Below, one piece after another: positions 32,138 to 42,440 of a DNA stretch of 64,000 bases; the first letter of the stretch is position 1; the number at the start of each line of letters is the position of its first letter. This stretch comes from Simmondsia chinensis (taxonomy: Eukaryota > Streptophyta > Magnoliopsida > Caryophyllales > Simmondsiaceae): the NCBI GenBank assembly GCA_018398585.1, contig JAGTTD010000010.1, forward strand, positions 20,768,005 to 20,832,004, written 5' to 3'. A program made the translations under genes and the position numbers. Under the pieces are notes generated by a model that saw only the letters and a program-made list of their open reading frames with translations, was not told where the DNA came from and ran no database searches.

Positions 32138-33342
32138 CTAGTACCGCTTGCATCGGTCTCCAAAATGAAGTCTTCCGCAAAATTCGGCATTGCTAATACC
32201 GGTGCCTTACACATAGCGGAATTGAGCTCGTCAAAGGCTTCTTGAGCTCTATCACTCCATTTGAATGCATCCTTCTTAAGAAACTTGGTTAAGGGTTTAG
32301 CAATGGACCCATAACCATTCACAAACTTTCTATAGTTCCCGGTCAACCCCAAAAAACCTCGTAATTTCCTCAATGTAACGGGAGTTGGCCACTCTAACAT
32401 TGTTGTCACCTTAGAAGGGTTGGTTGACACACCCTCGGAAGAGATTATGTGTCCCAAATACTCAAGCTCGGATTGAGCAAAAGAGCACTTTGATATCTTT
32501 GCATAAAACTTGTGTTGTCGCATCACAATGAACACCTCCTTGAGATGTTTAAGATGATCTTCATGAGTTGAGCTGTAAAATAATATATCATCGAAGAAAA
32601 CCAATACCGATCTCCTCAAGTAAGGCTTGAAAATATCATTCATAGCAGCTTGAAATGTGGCCGGAGCATTAGTTAAACCGAACGACATTACCACGAACTC
32701 GAAGTGTCCATGGTGAGTCTGAAAAGCGGTCTTGTATATGTCCGGCTTAAGAACTCTAATCTGATGGTACCCTTGTCGTAGGTCCAACTTGGAGAAAAAC
32801 TGAGCACCAAACAATTCATCAAGCAAGTCATCGATAACAGGGATAGGAAATTTGTCCTTCACTATCAAGGAGTTTAATTGCCGGTAATCGACACACATTC
32901 GAGCCGTGCCGTCCTTCTTCTTAACAAGTATCACGGGTGAAGCGAATGGACTATGACTTGGTCGGATAAAAATCATCTGCAGCAACTCCTCCACCTGTTT
33001 TTCAATTTCTGATTTTTTAGCATGAGCATAGCGATACGGCTTGATTTTCACGGGATCCGAATTAGGTCGAAGTGGAATAGCATGATCAACATTTCTTTGA
33101 TGAGGAAGGCTCTTGAGAACCTCAAAAACATCCTCAAACTCAGTCAGCAACGCAAGCACAGCAGCTGGTATTGATTTTTGCAGATCAACCGAAGACAACA
33201 TGAAAAAGTGTCCAAACCATTGAACAATCTTCTTCTTGATACTCCCTTGCAACCGCTTGCCATTGATTAATTTCAGTTGTGCTTGATCAAAAATCCCGTG
33301 CAAAGTGACCTTCTTACCATGAACCTCAAACGACATAGTCTT
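32086..33342 (-). pseudogene. G2 reverse transcriptase (with end of protease linker)
   Basis: The 462-codon stretch (31948-33336) begins in the protease-RT linker next to the G3 insertion. It reads [56 protein letters not shown] (catalytic D in KLD), [20 protein letters not shown] and FFDDILFYSS, the YxDD active site in its FFDD form, intact here. The thumb and connection have HIISSEGVSTNPSKV and [14 protein letters not shown], then the RNase H start FILETDASGTRCGAVLS (catalytic D). The minus frame is lost at about 32085. Confidence 0.9.
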
Positions 33343-33347
33343 CTTAT

Positions 33348-33742
33348 TGTTATGAATCGTTAGAATTTAATTGTAATTTTTAGTTGTAATTGCAGTTAAT
33401 TGCTTCCGTGCTTTAGTGTGGGGTTCATAAGTCGGTTAGGGTTGCTTTTTTGGCGCCAAAGACCTTTAATTGGTCAAGGCCAGGTCAAACCTGGTGGGCT
33501 GTTGCAATTCTGGCGGGAAAGGTCAGTTTTATTAGTTGACTTGATGCATTGTATCCATTTGTCTATAAATAGGGATCTTAACATGTAATTCATTCATTCA
33601 TTGAAATACAATCAGAAATCCTTTTGGAGTTCTCTCTCTTTTCTCATCTCTTTCTCTATTTCTCATCTCCTTTCACTTCTTTCTCTCATCTAACTCTTTC
33701 CTCTACAATGTTAGTCTTTCAATTCTTAATTGAAAGCTAACA
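33348..33742 (+). repeat. G3 5' LTR
   Basis: It starts tgttatgaatcgttag and ends gaaagctaaca. It has cattcattcattgaaat after the TATA box and a CT-rich tctctctcttttctcatctc stretch. Confidence 0.95.
33449..33572 (+). promoter_or_regulatory. G3 LTR core promoter: two E2F-type sites and TATA box
   Basis: A perfect palindromic tttggcgccaaa lies at 33449-33460, ggcgggaaa at 33512-33520 and tataaatag at 33564-33572. In the 3' LTR the palindrome is mutated (ggctccaaa) but ggcgggaaa (39032-39040) and the TATA box (39084-39091) remain. Both 9-base cores fit the E2F consensus TTTSSCGC; binding is inferred. Confidence 0.5.
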
Positions 33743-33744
33743 AT

Positions 33745-33757
33745 TGGTATCAGAGCC
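33745..33757 (+). other. G3 primer-binding site
   Basis: tggtatcagagcc, a perfect tRNA-iMet type site, 2 bases after the LTR end. Confidence 0.9.
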
Positions 33758-33960
33758 TCGTTTGGCTTCCAATCAAGTGCATAAACAACAAAAAAATCAA
33801 AAAAAAAATCAATCAGATTCAAACAAGATCAATTCAATACTGAAGCTTAGTTCAGAAGGTTTGATCAGGTACTGATTTTAGCAAGAGCAAGTTCGGTTCA
33901 GCATTGATTTAATCGGTACACTGAATATCAGGTTCAGATCAAGGAATTCAGGTGCGAAGT

Positions 33961-35463
33961 ATGTCTGGTGGAGTAAGGACAAGATCGGGAGCTGGAGGTA
34001 ACAATGCACCTGGTTCGAAAATGAATTTTGCTGCGGCAGTGAGAGATTCTGTTGTGAATGTATCATCTGATCACCTCAGAGAGTTGAATGACTAGATCAA
34101 ACAATTGAATGCAAGGTTTGATATGAAGATTGATCAGCAAAATGCAAGGTTTGATGTGAAGTTTGAACAACAAAATGAAAACATTCAACGAATGCTGAAC
34201 ATGATGGTGGATAAAGATTCAAAAAAGGAAGAACGATTACAGAAAATTGAGGATAAATTAGAAAAATTGCAAGATCAGGTTAATAAACAAGGAGAATCAA
34301 GTGTTCATGCGATCTTAAAGCCTGCAAGTCAGATTTTTCATCAGATGGAAACCGATCAGCAGCAAGATCATGTGGACAGGTCTGAAAGCCTGGTGAGGAA
34401 CCGAGGTAAATCACCTATAGTACTGCCGATGGTTGAACCTTCAACTAATATCAGATCAGCTCAAAATCAGTCCTTGCAACCTGAATGTGATGTAGACAAT
34501 CAGAATCGAGTCTTTGGACAGGCACATTGCAGACCTGGAGCTTTAAATTCAGACCACAATTGCAGACCACAAAACTCAGTGTTGCAACGTAGTGCTGATT
34601 TTGATGAGTTCGATCATTTGGACAGACCTCCTGATCAACATTATCAGCATAGAACCATGAGTAATGACATGTTATCTGGTGGTAGGAGTGGTAATCTCAG
34701 GCAGCCAAGAGTCGAAATTGATCATTTTGATGTCAAGTTACCGGAATCATGGCTTAGAAGGTGTGACCGGTTCTTCATGTATTATAACATACCTGATGAT
34801 GAGAAGCTCCAATTAGCTGCAGTACATCTACATGGCGACCATGAGGTGTGGTATTACAGTTTGTTGAAGAGCAAACCGAATCTTTCTTGGGGACAATTCG
34901 TAGAGGAAATGTGTGAACGTTATGGTGGAGGTGAAACAACGGATGTTGTGGATAATTTTAACAAGTTGACTCAAACCTCATCCGTGGAGGAATATAGGAT
35001 TAGATTTGAGAACTTACGAGCTAACTTTCTATCAGTATTGACCTTAGCTCCCGAAGATGTTGAACCTTATTATATTTCATGCTTTATAAGTGGACTAAAG
35101 CCTAGGATCAAGAATATGGTTAAAGCCATTGGTCCTAAGACTTTGTCAAGTGCTTATAGCAAAGCACAATTGATTGAAGCTACTCATGTCCAATCAAGTG
35201 ACAAGTTCAAGCAATCGGGCAGCAAGTTCAGGTCACAACCGAAAGCAGGTTCTGGTGCAGGTTATAAGTGTGCTGTTGACAGAAGCTCGGTGAGACTTTG
35301 CTTTCATTGTAATCAGCCATATCAGCCTGGGCATAGGTGCAAAACACAAGCAATAATGTGTGCTAAAGGGACCCATGTGGAGGCTGAATCAGGCAATGAA
35401 CATTCAGCAGCCGATAGTGACAGTGTTGGTGATTTGTCACAAGATGAATTGAGTGAAGATTAA
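33961..35463 (+). pseudogene. G3 gag
   Basis: The ATG at 33961 opens MSGGVRTRSGAGGNNAPG in the same frame as the long stretch 34105-35463, so it is taken as the start; an in-frame TAG at 34093-34095 breaks it. Next is a coiled-coil-like segment (NARFDMKIDQQNARFDVKFE, KIEDKLEKLQDQVNKQGES) and a variable Q/D/R-rich linker. The capsid-like core reads VEIDHFDVKLPESWLRRCDR, then HLHGDHEVWYYSLLKSKPNL and EEYRIRFENLRANF. The single zinc knuckle is CFHCNQPYQPGHRC, spaced CX2CX7HXC as in chromoviruses. An acidic tail ends in TAA at 35461-35463. Relatives G2 and G4 read on without a stop here. Confidence 0.88.
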
Positions 35464-36953
35464 GTGGAGATATCAATGAAGGCTTTAATGGGGAGTGGAG
35501 CTCATAAAACTATCAAAATCAGAGGCAAAGCTGGAAAACATTCCATCATTATTCTCATTGATAGCGGTAGTACACATAGCGTCATCGATCCCAAGTTGAG
35601 TAAGAAGGTAAGGCATGAAGCGATAAAAACTCATCCTTTAAAAGTGATGGTGGCTGATGGAAATTCTCTAACAATTCATAAGAAGTGCATAGCTTTTCCA
35701 TGGTCTATGCAAGAACACCATTTCACCTTTGATTTCAGAGTGCTACCTTTGGGTGGTTGCGATATGGTGCTAGGTGTGGATTGGATGAGGACCTTCAACC
35801 TGGTTATATTTGACTTTGATAAGATGACTGTAGCATTCAAGGTTCATGGCACCAAAGTGTCCTTGAAACGTATGTTAGAGGAGGCTCATCTCAAGTTGAT
35901 TGATGGCAAAAGTGTGCACAATGGAATTAAGAAGAAGGCAATACAATGGATTGGTCAATTGTTCATGATAGCCACGGTTGAGCTGCAGCAGGGACTTCAA
36001 ACAGATGTGCAGTCATTAGTGGATGAATTTGGCGACATATTTGAGCCACCAAAGGGTCTCCCTCCTCCAATGAGTGTGGATCATGCCATTCCTTTGCGTG
36101 CAAATGTTGATCCGGTGAAGATTAGGCCTTATCGATATGCATACGGCCAGAAGTCAGAGATAGAGAGGCAAGTGGAGGAACTTCTTCATATGAACTTTAT
36201 TAGACCAAGCCATAGTCCTTTCACTTCACCCGTGATCCTTGTAAAGAAGAAAGATGGCTCGGCTAGAATATGTATTGATTACCAATGGTTGAATGCTCTA
36301 ACGGTGAAGGATAAGTTTCCCATTCCGATCATAGATGATTTTCTCGACGAATTACATGGTGCGTGCTTCTTTTCAAAGCTTGATTTGAGGCAAGGATACC
36401 ATCAAATCAGGGTCCTCGAGCCGGACATTTACAAGACAGCTTTTCAAACTCACCATGGCCATTTCGAGTTTGTTGTTATGCCTTTTGGCTTGACAAATGC
36501 TCCGGCCACTTTTCAAGCAGCCATGAACGACGTTTTCAAGCCTTTTCTGAGGAAGTCAGTGCTCATTTTCTTTGATGACATACTGATTTATAGCTCAACC
36601 TATGAAGCTCATCTCACTCACCTCCGACAAGTGTTTGAATTAATGCGGCAAAACAAGTTCTTTGCAAAGTTGTCCAAGTGTTCGTTCGCTCAAGATAAGC
36701 TCGAGTATTTGGGTCATATCATCTCACATAAGAGAGTGTCTACTGCTCCTAACAAGATCCGTGCAATGCAGGAATGGGCGGCAATTCCGATCACCTTGAA
36801 GAAATTGAGGGGTTTCTTGGGGTTGACCGGGTATTATAGAAAATTTATTAAGGGGTATGGTTCTATTGCCAAACCCTTAACCGAGCTCTTGAAGAAGGAT
36901 GCTTTTACATGGAAAGAGAGGTCTCAGGCTGCATTTGAAGCCCTTAAAGCCCA
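35464..36953 (+). pseudogene. G3 protease and reverse transcriptase
   Basis: The same frame as gag after its TAA. Protease: SIIILIDSGSTHSVIDPKLS with the DSG triad, then GGCDMVLGVDWMRTF. Linker: HAIPLRANVDPVKIRPYRYA. Reverse transcriptase: [20 protein letters not shown] (usual R-L is W-L here), [40 protein letters not shown] and IFFDDILIYSS with both catalytic aspartates. Thumb and connection follow up to AFEALKAQC, where a one- or two-base change near 36950 throws the frame (stop at 37008). About 500 codons are continuous, the longest surviving protein stretch in the window. Confidence 0.92.
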
Positions 36954-37391
36954 ATGTGTGCTACACCAGTTTTGGCGATGCCGGACTTCACCGAAAGCTT
37001 CGTTTTAGAAACCGATGCAAGTGGTACTGGTATAGGGGCTGTTCTTGCTCAAAAAGGGAGGCCTATAGCTTATTTGAGCCAAGCTCTTAGCCCTAACCAT
37101 CAAGCAATGTCGACATATGAGAAGGAATATTTAGCCATCCTCTTGGCCGTGGAGAAATGGAGGCAATACTTGGAGGGTCGTAACTTTATCAATCGAACGG
37201 ATCATCAAAGTCTCAAGTATCTCCTTGAGCAAAAGATCGTGATGAGGATTCAAAAGAAAGGTCTCATGAAAATGTTAGGCCTTGATTACGACATCGATAT
37301 AGAAGTGGCAAAGAGAACACTACTGCGGATGCGCTGTCAAGGCAGTTTGAGGACAAAAATCAGGCCACCTGTGCTGCTGTTACCGTGGTAA
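36954..37391 (+). pseudogene. G3 RNase H
   Basis: It continues the polyprotein in a new frame: VLAMPDFTESFVLETDASGT (catalytic D), HQAMSTYEKEYLAILLAVEK (catalytic E) and NFINRTDHQSLKYLL (catalytic D). A second frameshift near 37305 destroys the final GKEN-ADALS block (reads EVAKRTLLRMRCQ). Confidence 0.88.
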
Positions 37392-38838
37392 TTCCTTCTT
37401 GGGTGGAAGAGTTACATAAGTCCTATGAGAGGGACCCTTTTGCTCAGGAAAATCTGGTCGCTGCTGCTCTCACACGCGATGCTAAGTTTGTTGCTGCAGA
37501 CACTGGAATAACTGTGCAGCAGGGGCTGATCCGTGTTAGGGGTCTGTTATATGTTGGTTCAGCCACTGATTTGAGAGAATTGGTCATCCAGGCTTCACAT
37601 GATGCTGCTTGTGGTGGTCATGAGGGTGTAGAAGGAACCTATCATCGATTCAAAGCATATTTTACATGGCCAAGTATGAAAAAAGATGTAAGTAATTACG
37701 TGAAGTCTTGTGAAGTTTGTCAACAAACGAAGTTAGGAGATCCTCGTTACAAGGGACTTCTTCAACCTCTTCCTATTCCGGAAGGGGCTTGGGATCACAT
37801 TAGCATAGATTTTGTTGAGGGACTACCGAAGTCCGAAGGTAAGGAGGTCATATGGGTAGTGGTGGATCGTTTCACCAAGTATAGTCACTTCATTGCCCTT
37901 GCTCGACCCATCACCGCTGAAAAATTGGCAAGGATCTTCCTTGAAAATATTGACAAATTACATGGATTGCCTCAATCGATTGTGTCAGATCGAGATAAGA
38001 TTTTCACAAGCACGTTTTAGAGGGAATTGTTTAAGTTGATGGGTACTACATTGGCACTCAGTTTCTCTTATCATCCTCAAACGGATGGCCAAACTGAATG
38101 AGTCAACTAATGTGTAGAACAGTACCTTCGGAGTATGGTCTTCTTGAGGCCCAAGGAGTGGAACCGTTGGCTTTCCTTAGCCGAATTTTGGTTCAATACC
38201 CACTTTCACACATCCATTGGCATTTGCCCCTTCCAAGAATTTTATGGCTATCCTCCACCCTCTCCTATGTTGATACAACAACCAAAGGGCACCGATTCTG
38301 CAGCAACTAATCTAATTCAGCAGAGAAAGCAATTTAGGCAAGTGCTTAAGGACAATCTTCAACAAGCTCGAGCTAGGATGAAGTACTACGCTGACAAGAA
38401 AAGGGTAGACAAAAGCTATGACGTTGGTGACATGGTCTACCTTAAATTACAACCGTATAGACAGTCCTCCTTGGCTATCAGGCGTAATGTCAAGCTAAGT
38501 GCTCGATACTTTGGCCCGTACAAAATTCTGGAGAAAATTGGCAATGTTGCTTATAAGCTCTACTTACCTAACCATTCATACATTCACCCCGTGTTTCACG
38601 TGTCCTTACTTAAAAAGCAGGTTAAAAAGGGAGCTGCAGCTGCTCGGAATCCTCCTGCTGCAAAGGCAACTGGTCTGCTGGTGCTGCAGCATGCTGCTAT
38701 CAAGGCTCGGAGGTCATTGTAGCATGAATACGGGGCTGTGCAATAGGTCTTGGTGACATGGTGCAACTTGGACAAGTGTTTGATGACTTGGGAAGATTGC
38801 AATTTCTTGAAGAGTCAATTCCCGAGCTTCTCTTCTTG
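37385..38838 (+). pseudogene. G3 integrase and chromodomain remnant
   Basis: The zinc domain reads ASHDAACGGHEGVEGTYHRF and YVKSCEVCQQTKLGDPRYKG. The core has SIDFVEGLPKSEGKEVIWVV, VDRFTKYSHFIAL and [11 protein letters not shown], then a TAG at 38018-38020 in place of tryptophan, and two more stops around the TDGQTE motif (about 38098-38109). The C-terminal part (38135-38722) has YFGPYKILEKIGNVAYKLYL and PVFHVSLLKKQVKK. After a stop, 38745-38838 reads VTWCNLDKCLMTWEDCNFLK, the chromodomain core. Polypurine tract agagggagggaa is at 38857-38868. Confidence 0.88.
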
Positions 38839-38868
38839 AGGACAAGAAGCTTCTCAAGAGGGAGGGAA

Positions 38869-39262
38869 TGTTATGAATCGTTAGAATTTAATTGTAATTT
38901 TTTGTTGTAATTGCGGTTAAATGCTTCCGTGCTTAAGTGTGGGGTTCATAAGTCGGTTAGGGTTGCTTTTTGGCTCCAAAGACCGTTAATTGGTCAAAGC
39001 GAGGTCAAACCTGGTGGGCTGTTGCGATTCTGGCGGGAAAAGTCGGTTTTATTAGTTGACTTGATGCATTGTATCCATTTGTCTATAAATAGGGGTCTTA
39101 ACATGTAATTCATTCATTCATTGAAATACAATCAGAAATCCTTTTGGAGTTCTCTCTCGTTTCTCATCTTTTTCTCTATTTCTCATCTCCTTTTACTTCT
39201 TTCTCTAATCTAACTCTTTCCTCTACAAGGTTAGTCTTTCAATTCTTAATTGAAAGCTAACA
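38869..39262 (+). repeat. G3 3' LTR
   Basis: It starts tgttatgaatcgttag and ends gaaagctaaca, followed by the cttat duplication. Confidence 0.95.
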
Positions 39263-39267
39263 CTTAT

Positions 39268-39448
39268 CAAAGTCGAAAAGCACCGGGTTAAAGGTCCTCA
39301 TCCAATCGACCCCGAGTACCATGTCACAACCTCCCAAAGGAAGTACTCGAAAGTCAAATGTGAATTTATGGTCTTGCATAGACCATTGAAACGATTGGCA
39401 CTTGTTTTGAATTGTAATGGAGTTATCATCCGCTACCATTACGGCCAA
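39268..39448 (-). pseudogene. G2 protease, part before the G3 insertion
   Basis: The minus strand reads AVMVADDNSITIQNKCQSFQ, then LPLGGCDMVLGVDWMRTFNP and VLFDFDK up to the cttat target site. It joins at 33342 with the RT frame. The active-site part lies in the preceding frame (39449-39560), where the DSG triad reads DSR (ITILVDSRSTHSFIDP). A frameshift near 39445 separates the two. Confidence 0.85.
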
Positions 39449-41057
39449 GGGATGAGTTTTGATGATTCGTGCTTCGTCTTCTTCACCAACTTGGGATCAA
39501 TGAAGCTATGCGTGCTTCTGCTATCCACAAGGATGGTGATGGAAATTTTGCCCACCTTTCCACCAATGCGTATGGTGTTATGAGCACTACTTCCGGTAAG
39601 AGCTTTCATCGAAATATCCGCCTCATCTTCTAGCTGCTCATCCAATGAATCTGCTGCATAATCCTCAGCTGACTGTGAGCTCTCGGTATCTGATGCCAAG
39701 GACACATGTGCACCTCTAGTTGACATCAAAAACTTCGGGTTGCACTTGTGGCCAGGTTGATACGGTTGATTGCATCTGAAGCAGGACCGTGCAGGCCTTC
39801 TGTCCACAAACTGACTGGACCTGCTGCTGGTTGCTTCCTTTGGATGTGGTTTGTGATTGCTACTCTTGAACTTATTTTTATCACTTGAAGTTACAAGAGT
39901 TGCTTCAATCAATTTAGCTTTATTATAGGCTTTAGAACGAGTCTTTGGCTCAATGGCTTTCACCAAGCTCTTAATTCTTGGCCTTAAACCACTAATGAAG
40001 CTTGAAACGTAATAAGCTTCGGTAGAATGTGGATTTATAGCTATCATATTGGCACGTAAATTCTCAAATCTGGTCATGTACTCCTTCACCGTGGTTATTT
40101 GATAGACTTTGTTAAAGCTATCAACAACATCACTTGATCCTCTTCACCATACCTCTCACACAATTCCTCCATAAATTGGTCCCAAGAAAGACAAGGATTA
40201 CTCCTTAACACACTATAAAACCAAACCTCGTGGTCTCCGTGAAGATGCGCAGCAGCGAGCTCAAATTTTTCTGCATCACTGATGTTATAAAAATGAAAAT
40301 ACCACTCACAACCTCTTATCCACTACTCAGGCTGTTTTCCTTCAAATTGCTCGATTTGGACCCTTGTCTGCCGATAACCTCTACCACCAGATGTAACCTC
40401 ATTGCTCACAGACCGTTGGTGCATGTCAGGAGGTCTATTTTGATGCTACACACCATCGGATGAAAGCCTTGGACACTCATTCCAATCAGGAGGTCGTTGA
40501 TGGCGATCATTGTGCAATCTACCATGTCCAGAACCCAAACTTCGAACAAATGTTCCTACAGCAACCTCTACTTCAGGAGGTTGAACCTCTACTGATCTAA
40601 TGTGAACTGATGGACCAGCTTCCATCTAAATTTTAGGTGCCTTACCGCAATCCTTTCTTGAATTCAGCTCTACATTTTGTTGTTGCTGCGGCCGAGTCAC
40701 ATTATTTGGTGGAACAAGCTGACTTGCAGGCTTAAGAATAGCATTCACTGACGGTTCTCCTTGTGTCTTGAGCTGATCCTGCAATTTATCCTTCCGATCC
40801 TCCAATATGGACAATCATTCATCATTCCTTTGTTGAGTTTCCAGGTTCATTTGCTGCATCCTTGCAAACCAGCGTTCTTCAAATTGTATTTGTGATTGAT
40901 TGAGGGATGGATTAAGCACTTCCTCCAACTTATCAAGCGTCACATACTCTGTGGAATTGCACGTACCAGCTTCAGCAGAAACCGTTCCATCTGCTACAAC
41001 TGCAGGTGCAATGAAGCCTCCTCCAACACCCGATCGGGTCCTTACACCATCAGCCAT
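39449..41057 (-). pseudogene. G2 gag and protease active-site region
   Basis: The start is at ATG 41057 (MADGVRTRSGVGGG), matching G4 and G3 gag starts. In-frame stops occur near 40815, 40626, 40448 and 40324, and a frameshift near 40125. The N-terminal part has a coiled-coil-like stretch (LDKLEEVLNPSLNQSQIQFE). The capsid-like core (about 40400-39920) contains LAAAHLHGDHEVWFYSVLRS, EYMTRFENLRANMIAINPHS and SFISGLRPRIKSLVKAIEPK. The zinc knuckle is CFRCNQPYQPGHKC. Then comes the acidic linker and ISMKALTGSSAHNTIRIGGK, where the protease begins, with DSR replacing DSG. Confidence 0.85.
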
Positions 41058-41118
41058 GCCTTGATCGTGTTTCTTTGACTTTGCCAGCTCAATTCAAGCA
41101 TAAGACCACCTGAACGAA

Positions 41119-41130
41119 GCTCTGATACCA
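41119..41130 (-). other. G2 primer-binding site
   Basis: The minus strand reads tggtatcagagc, a perfect tRNA-iMet type site, 2 bases from the 5' LTR boundary. Confidence 0.9.
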
Positions 41131-41132
41131 AA

Positions 41133-41513
41133 TGTTAACTACCAATCCAAAATTGATAGCTAATTTGTGAAGGAAAGTGGTAAGATGAGAGAAGAAGTGA
41201 GAGAGATGAGAGAATAGAGAAAGAGATGAGAAATTAGAGGGAAAACCCTAAGGGAATTCAAATTTTTATTAATTGGATAACCAAAATACAAGCCTTAGAT
41301 CTATTTATAATAGATCCTAATACATTGAATCAAGTAAAGGACTAAACCGAGCCAAAAACTAGAATTGGACGCCAAAAGCTGTTACTCGGGCAAGACCTTG
41401 CTGCTGCAACTGAATTTGGCGCCCGAATACAATTTAAAATTGCAACATAATGAATCTTTGCTTATTACATCAAAATATCAGAGAAGCTAATGAATTTTTA
41501 TGGAATTATAACA
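41133..41513 (-). repeat. G2 5' LTR
   Basis: On the plus strand it runs tgttaactaccaatcc to ggaattataaca, followed by tgtca. On the minus strand the TATA box is at 41302-41309 and a CT-rich leader (tctctttctctattctctca) follows. Confidence 0.95.
41302..41423 (-). promoter_or_regulatory. G2 LTR core promoter: E2F-type site and TATA box
   Basis: tttggcgcc on the plus strand at 41415-41423 and TATAAATA on the minus strand at 41302-41309, so the site is upstream of the TATA box in the element's orientation. A second, half-decayed copy, ttggacgccaaaa, is near 41366. Inferred from motifs. Confidence 0.45.
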
Positions 41514-41518
41514 TGTCA

Positions 41519-42440
41519 CTCCAGCACAGCGGGGAGGCAACTCAGAGTCTTTCCATATAAGTCAGTGGAATGCAGCAACAATTAGATAGATAGGGAGCGA
41601 CACTTAAGGAAACACAGAGCCTTCTTTCACAAATTAATCAGATACAACAACGAATTGACAAGCAAGATAGGCATGACAATGCTGCTGGAATTTTGGGACC
41701 AACTAGTCGGTAGCATTCACCAACTACTCATACTACATCAAAGGGAAGTGGAGATGTAACAGCTATGTCCCGCGGCTCTGGATTCAAACAGCCATGAATT
41801 GATATGGAAATGTTTGATGGAGTGCAATCATAATCCTGGATCAGAAGATGTGAACGCTATTTCCAATTTTATCACATATCAGAAGATGAAAACGTGGATC
41901 TTTCAGCTATATACATGAAAGGAAACCAAGAAACCTGGTATTTTGAATTAATGAGGGGAAGAGCTTCCATTACTTGGGCTGAATTTGTGAAGGAGTTACG
42001 TGAACACTATGGAGAGGAAGACATTGGAAACATTGGGGACAATTTTAGCAAAGTAATACAAACAACCTTAGTGAAAGAATATATGACAAGGTTTGAGAAC
42101 TTGAGAGCACGCATATTGATTGCTTATCCAAGGACCACCGAGGCTTATTATGTTTCAAGCTTTATCAGTGGGTTGAAGTTCAAGATTAAGAATCTGGTCA
42201 AGACTTTAGAACCTACTACACTTTCTCAAGCTTACTCTAAGGCCCGATTTTTCGAGAATACCATCTTGTCAGTACCTGAAGGAGCATGATCCAGAGGTGG
42301 ACAGGGGTCATCTGTAACTTCTTCTGTATCTTCTAGTGGTAGTAGAAGCCATAATATGGAGGAGAAAAAGGCTCAACGCTTATGTTAATAGTGCAATCAG
42401 AAGCATTTCTTCAACCATAAATGCAATCCTAAACTCTTAA
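41519..42440 (+). pseudogene. G1 gag, rest after the G2 insertion
   Basis: The frame resumes after the tgtca duplication with a Q-rich helical segment (QQQLDR-like, SLLSQINQIQQRIDKQDR). The capsid-like core follows: MEMFDGVQS, CERYFQFYHISEDENVDLSA, YMKGNQETWYFELMRGRASI and EYMTRFENLRARILIAYPRT, then FISGLKFKIKNLVKTLEPTT. Stops interrupt it near 41572, 41591, 41712, 41796, 41831 and 42287. The zinc knuckle near 42380-42425 has two stops inside (C, then stops, CNQKHFFNHKC). Gene inactive. Confidence 0.82.

Larger units (their letters stand above)
33348..39262 (+). mobile_element. G3: Reina-like chromovirus, innermost of the nest
   Basis: LTRs of 395 and 394 bases (33348-33742 and 38869-39262) are flanked by cttat (33343-33347 and 39263-39267). 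The whole element is 5915 bases and uninterrupted, with gag, protease, RT, RNase H, integrase and a chromodomain remnant in order. Hand count gives about 19 LTR differences (about 95% identity). It is inserted in the protease-RT linker of G2. Confidence 0.95.
29951..41513 (-). mobile_element. G2: Reina-like chromovirus, inserted in G1 and containing G3
   Basis: LTRs of 381 bases (29951-30331 and 41133-41513) are flanked by tgtca (29946-29950 and 41514-41518). Without G3 it is about 5.64 kb. It is on the minus strand, opposite to its host G1, in the N-terminal part of the G1 gag. Hand count gives about 19 differences between the LTRs. Genes in order on the minus strand are gag 41057-39450, protease split by G3, reverse transcriptase, RNase H, integrase and chromodomain. 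Confidence 0.92.
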
